NCBI GenBank assembly: GCA_026874595.1
Contig: CM049311.1
Span: 56,814,453-56,878,452 of the forward strand
Direction of reading: 5' to 3'
Length of the DNA stretch: 64,000 bases
Origin: Sipunculus nudus
Lineage: Eukaryota > Annelida > Sipuncula > Golfingiida > Sipunculidae
This document shows, one piece after another, positions 56,156 through 64,000 of this stretch (positions are counted from its first letter, which is position 1; the number at the start of each line of letters is the position of its first letter). The position numbers were made by a program, and so were the translations under genes. The notes beneath the pieces are model-generated. The model was not told the DNA's origin. It was given only the letters and a program-made list of their open reading frames with translations, and did no database searches.

Positions 56156-58148
56156 AACTAGGGACCCATGGGTCTCGACGCACAGCTACATTTGTCTATA
56201 AGGATATATATTTATGAGGTTTTCCAAAATATTGGTCCTGTGATCCGTTTGAAGCCAACCTGTCTACCCAAACTGGAGTTATCATTCATAAACTAATTTG
56301 TGAATGGATGGGCCCTGTGACCTTAACCTTTGACCTTGTGACCCACCCCAAAATCAAATGAAAACTTACTCTATTGGCAGGAGCACCATATGTTGATGTT
56401 GAAGGATTGAGATGAAAAGTTTGGCTTAAAATGCATCCTCATTCTTTCTAAAGTAGTGGGTCCTGTGACCTTGACCTTTGATCTCATGACCTCAGAATTA
56501 ACAGTTCTTACTTAAGTGATGGGCCATATATAAGTCAAGTTTGAAACCAATATTTCAAACTCAACTGGTGTTATCATCTGGAAACTAATATGTGGATTGA
56601 TATTCCCCATGACCTTGACCTTGTGACCCAAAAATCCATCAGTTACTTCCACTATTGGAAGGTGAGCAACATCTGGAAGATAGAATGTTTGGGACAGAAA
56701 GTTTGGCTAAAAATACATCAACAATCTTTTTAAAGAAGTGGGTCCTGTGAACTTGACCTTTGGCCTTATGACCCCAAAATAAAAAGGTTTCTTACATTAT
56801 TGGTGGGTCATATATGAGTCAAAATTAAATCAATATGTCAATCCAAACTGGAGTTATCATCCAGAAATATATATGTTGACACATGGGCCCCTGTGACGAT
56901 GACCTTTGACCTTGTGACCCCCAAATCAATCAGTTTCTTCCCTATTGGCAGCTCAGCTATATGTGCAAGATGGAAGGTTTTGGATGAAAAGTTTGGCTTA
57001 AAATACATCAACAATCTTTCTAAAGTAGTGGGTCCTGTGACCTTGACCTTTAACCTCATGACCCCAAAATTAATCAGAATCTTCCCCTATTGGCAGGTTA
57101 GCAATATCTTGAAGATGGAAGGTTTTGGATGAAAAGTTTGGCTTCAAATGCATATGCATTCTTTTTAAAGAAATAAGTCCTGTGACCATGACCTTTGACC
57201 ATTGAACCCAAAAATCCATACGGTTCTTACTTTAGTGGTGAGTCATATATAAGTTAAGTTTAAAACCAATATGTCAAACTAAACTGGAGTTATCATCTGG
57301 AAACTAATCTGTGAACAGATGGCCCCTGTGACCTTGACCTTTGATCATGTGATCCCAAATTCATATATGCTCTCCCCATACTGGCAAGTCAGCTAAATGT
57401 GCAAAATGGAAAGTTTGGGATGAAAAGCTTGGCTAACAATGCAGCCATAATCTTTTAAAAAAAAGGTGAGTCCTGTTACCTTGACCTCTGACCTCATGAT
57501 CCCAAAATCATATAGGTTCTTGCATTAGTGGTGGGCCATATGTAAGTCAAGTTTGAAATCCATGTGTCAAAACAACCTGGAGTTATCATCTGGAAACAAA
57601 TTTGTGTGAATGGACGGATGGACAGACAGACAGACAAACAGACAGGGTGATAACTATATGGCATCCACTTGTGATCAATAAACACACCAGGTTTTGGGAC
57701 ACTACATGTAATTACAGCTGTGAAACTGACATGATTGTTGTCATTTTACAGTAAAAAAAATAAAAATATGTGTTAAAATAACAAAAAAATAGAGGTGGTG
57801 CCACCACTTTTCGGGAACTAACAAAACTAGTCATGGTCAATACTCAAGGCTTGATTCATGACAATCAATGCATTAATTATCAAGAAATTTGAGGTTTTGT
57901 ATTATATTTTTGATTATTCTGGGGGTACTTTCAACCCCCATAGCTCAGAGGATATAGGTCGAAGTGACCTAATTTAAGGTTTCCAAGAAGATTTTTTATT
58001 TACCTCCCTGGATATTCACTTAGAAGTTTCTAGGTCCAGCAGTTACGATCTGTGCCCTGCTAACGGACGGCCGGAAGGCCAGACGCACGGACGGACGACG
58101 GAGAAAGCGCCAATCCTATACGTCAGTTGACTTACAGTCAGCTGGCTT
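56156..58148 (-). mobile_element. Hairpin-family element carrying the DR1-like array
   Basis: Left terminus AACTAGGGACCCATGGGTCTC (56156). The right end has GGACGGACGACGG and an imperfect hairpin CAGTTGACTTACAGTCAGCTG (about 58122-58145). Between them lies the GACCTTTGACC array (56.3-57.6 kb). It may be one 2.0-kb element or nested insertions. Confidence 0.45.
56300..57530. repeat. About 146-bp repeats with TGACCTTTGACCT-like cores
   Basis: Nine units at about 56310, 56458, 56605, 56738, 56883, 57030, 57176, 57318 and 57468, mostly 146-bp spaced in two alternating types. Each carries a TGACCTTGACCTTTGACC-like core. TGACCTTTGACCT at 56900-56912 is an exact DR1. They are followed by GACAGACAGACAAACAGACA (57620-57640). 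Confidence 0.8.
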
Positions 58149-58732
58149 AAAATGATTTGATAATAAAAAGAGGATCTAATACAGACATTTGTTCATTATT
58201 TTCCTTCTTTGGCAGAACTGGAGATCGGGCTTTGTTTTCCCTGTATGCATGTTTATCGGAAGTGCTGTGAATCCAACCGTTCACCCCCCCCCCCCCCCAC
58301 CCCCAAGCTGTAATCGATTCCTTTGCACATGTGCACTGGGTCATTAGTTTTTAATTGAAAATGTGTAAAATTTATTGGGGGAAAAAATCGGATTTGAAAA
58401 ATTTAAGATTTTATTGAAACATATTCTATCCTCAGAGAATGGAACATAAAATGGTCATCTCTGTCTGTCCAACATCTCTCCATTATCCTTAAATATATAT
58501 TATTTATGAAATTTTTTCCATAAGCACTGTTGAAATAACTTTCACATGCTGTATGTGTATGGATTTAAGCTATTAAAATCTGAAATTTGAAAGCAACTTA
58601 TATATTCAGTTGAGTAATATTGCATATGTTTAACTTTAATCCCATCATTCCGATCTCCCCCCCCCCCCCCCCCCGGACATCCACAACCAAGTCCCTCCAT
58701 CTGTGGAATTGGGATATTAGTTGTATTTCAAC

Positions 58733-58765
58733 TATATACATTTTTTAAAATAGAAAAAATATATA

Positions 58766-58827
<62 letters not shown>

Positions 58828-58860
58828 TATATATTTTTTCTATTTTAAAAAATGTATATA
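58733..58860. repeat. Near-perfect AT palindrome with (TA)n centre
   Basis: 40-nt arms (58733-58772 and 58821-58860) are exact reverse complements. The arm begins TATATACATTTTTTAAAATA. They flank a (TA)n core, so the whole 128 bp can fold into one hairpin. Confidence 0.95.
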
Positions 58861-59497
58861 TAGGTCCAATAAAACAAATGTGTAAAGTATTGAATTTCAA
58901 TAATTTATCAAAAAGCCAACCAATGATCATGGTATAAATATTCATCTTATGGTCACAAAGTGCTCACATACTTCAATTTTAACATAAGGAAATGCATGGT
59001 TTTGTCACAAAATATTATTTGAAACAATTTCTTGCTTATCAATATAAACCAATCATGTCAACCAGCCATCGCCTACATTACCACCTGCACTTTATCTCCA
59101 AATAATATTATTCTATAGATTTTATACCTGCAAGGTCAACTTCAGCTTAACACAGTGACCCATAGGTCCCTTGTTTAAAAGGGGGGGGGGGCGCATTCTG
59201 CAAATGTAGCAAGTTTGAGGGCGCGTATACGCGTAAGAACCTGAAACGGGGTGGGGGAGAGGGTATCGATCGATCGAACATAAAATTAGCATTCTCAATG
59301 AAGTATTTTGACCAATTTCCTGCTTTTCATCACATGCTTCACCACAAAACAAATACAAAATATTAAATATTGAATTTACAGATCATGTGTGCCAAATTGA
59401 TAATATCATACAAAAATATAGTCTTAATCTTAATAAATCTTCAGATCCGTATGATTCACGATCGAAACAAATAAAGACCTACTGAGACTACAAAAGC

Positions 59498-64000
<4,503 letters not shown>

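Overview
This is a eukaryotic, AT-rich, intron-bearing and very repeat-dense window. It suggests a marine invertebrate, most likely a lophotrochozoan such as a mollusc. The grounds are GT-AG introns of about 0.5-6 kb, an animal-type L-lactate dehydrogenase, and many small DNA-transposon families, (GACG)n, (TA)n and G-tract repeats. The phylum is inferred from general character, not from a diagnostic gene. No operons, tRNA, rRNA or CRISPR were seen.

Only two protein-coding genes can be supported. (1) At the left edge, on the minus strand, lie two exons (3253-2596 and 389-335) of a Gln/His/Val-rich protein that looks like a transcriptional co-regulator. Their splice phases fit each other, and the gene runs off the left end. 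(2) In the centre, on the plus strand, is a complete eight-exon L-lactate dehydrogenase gene (coding 23553-40105, predicted 333 aa) with all cofactor-binding and catalytic residues intact. Its coding exons are 129, 118, 111, 63, 174, 118, 124 and 165 nt, so one unit of 174 nt is split into 111 + 63.

Layout. 0-3.3 kb: Q-rich gene, with a 41-bp minisatellite and a small inverted-repeat element in its intron. 3.3-19.5 kb: mobile-element territory, holding a pogo/Tigger-like element (3685-7192), a hAT-type element with an 8-bp target duplication (9709-10544), a possible TIR element (10971-12275), TTAA-flanked MITEs (13562-14025, 14909-15387, 15848-16348) and a degenerate repeat series (16.7-18.8 kb). 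19.5-21.1 kb: GC-richer stretch that may hold the LDH promoter and untranslated first exon. 23.5-40.1 kb: LDH, whose introns contain repeats, a perfect 20-bp palindrome centred on CACGTG, and a nuclear-receptor-type DR1 motif. 40-64 kb: minisatellite, another TTAA MITE, a possible promoter/first exon (47.6-47.9 kb), repeats with shared hairpin and CCATGGG termini, a run of DR1-like motifs (56.3-57.5 kb), a large AT palindrome, and a (TA)n/inverted-repeat cluster with a hammerhead-like core (60.0 kb).

The two genes have no visible functional link. The most interesting material is a repeat family with conserved, palindromic ends and variable interiors, and the possible regulatory motifs inside or beside LDH.
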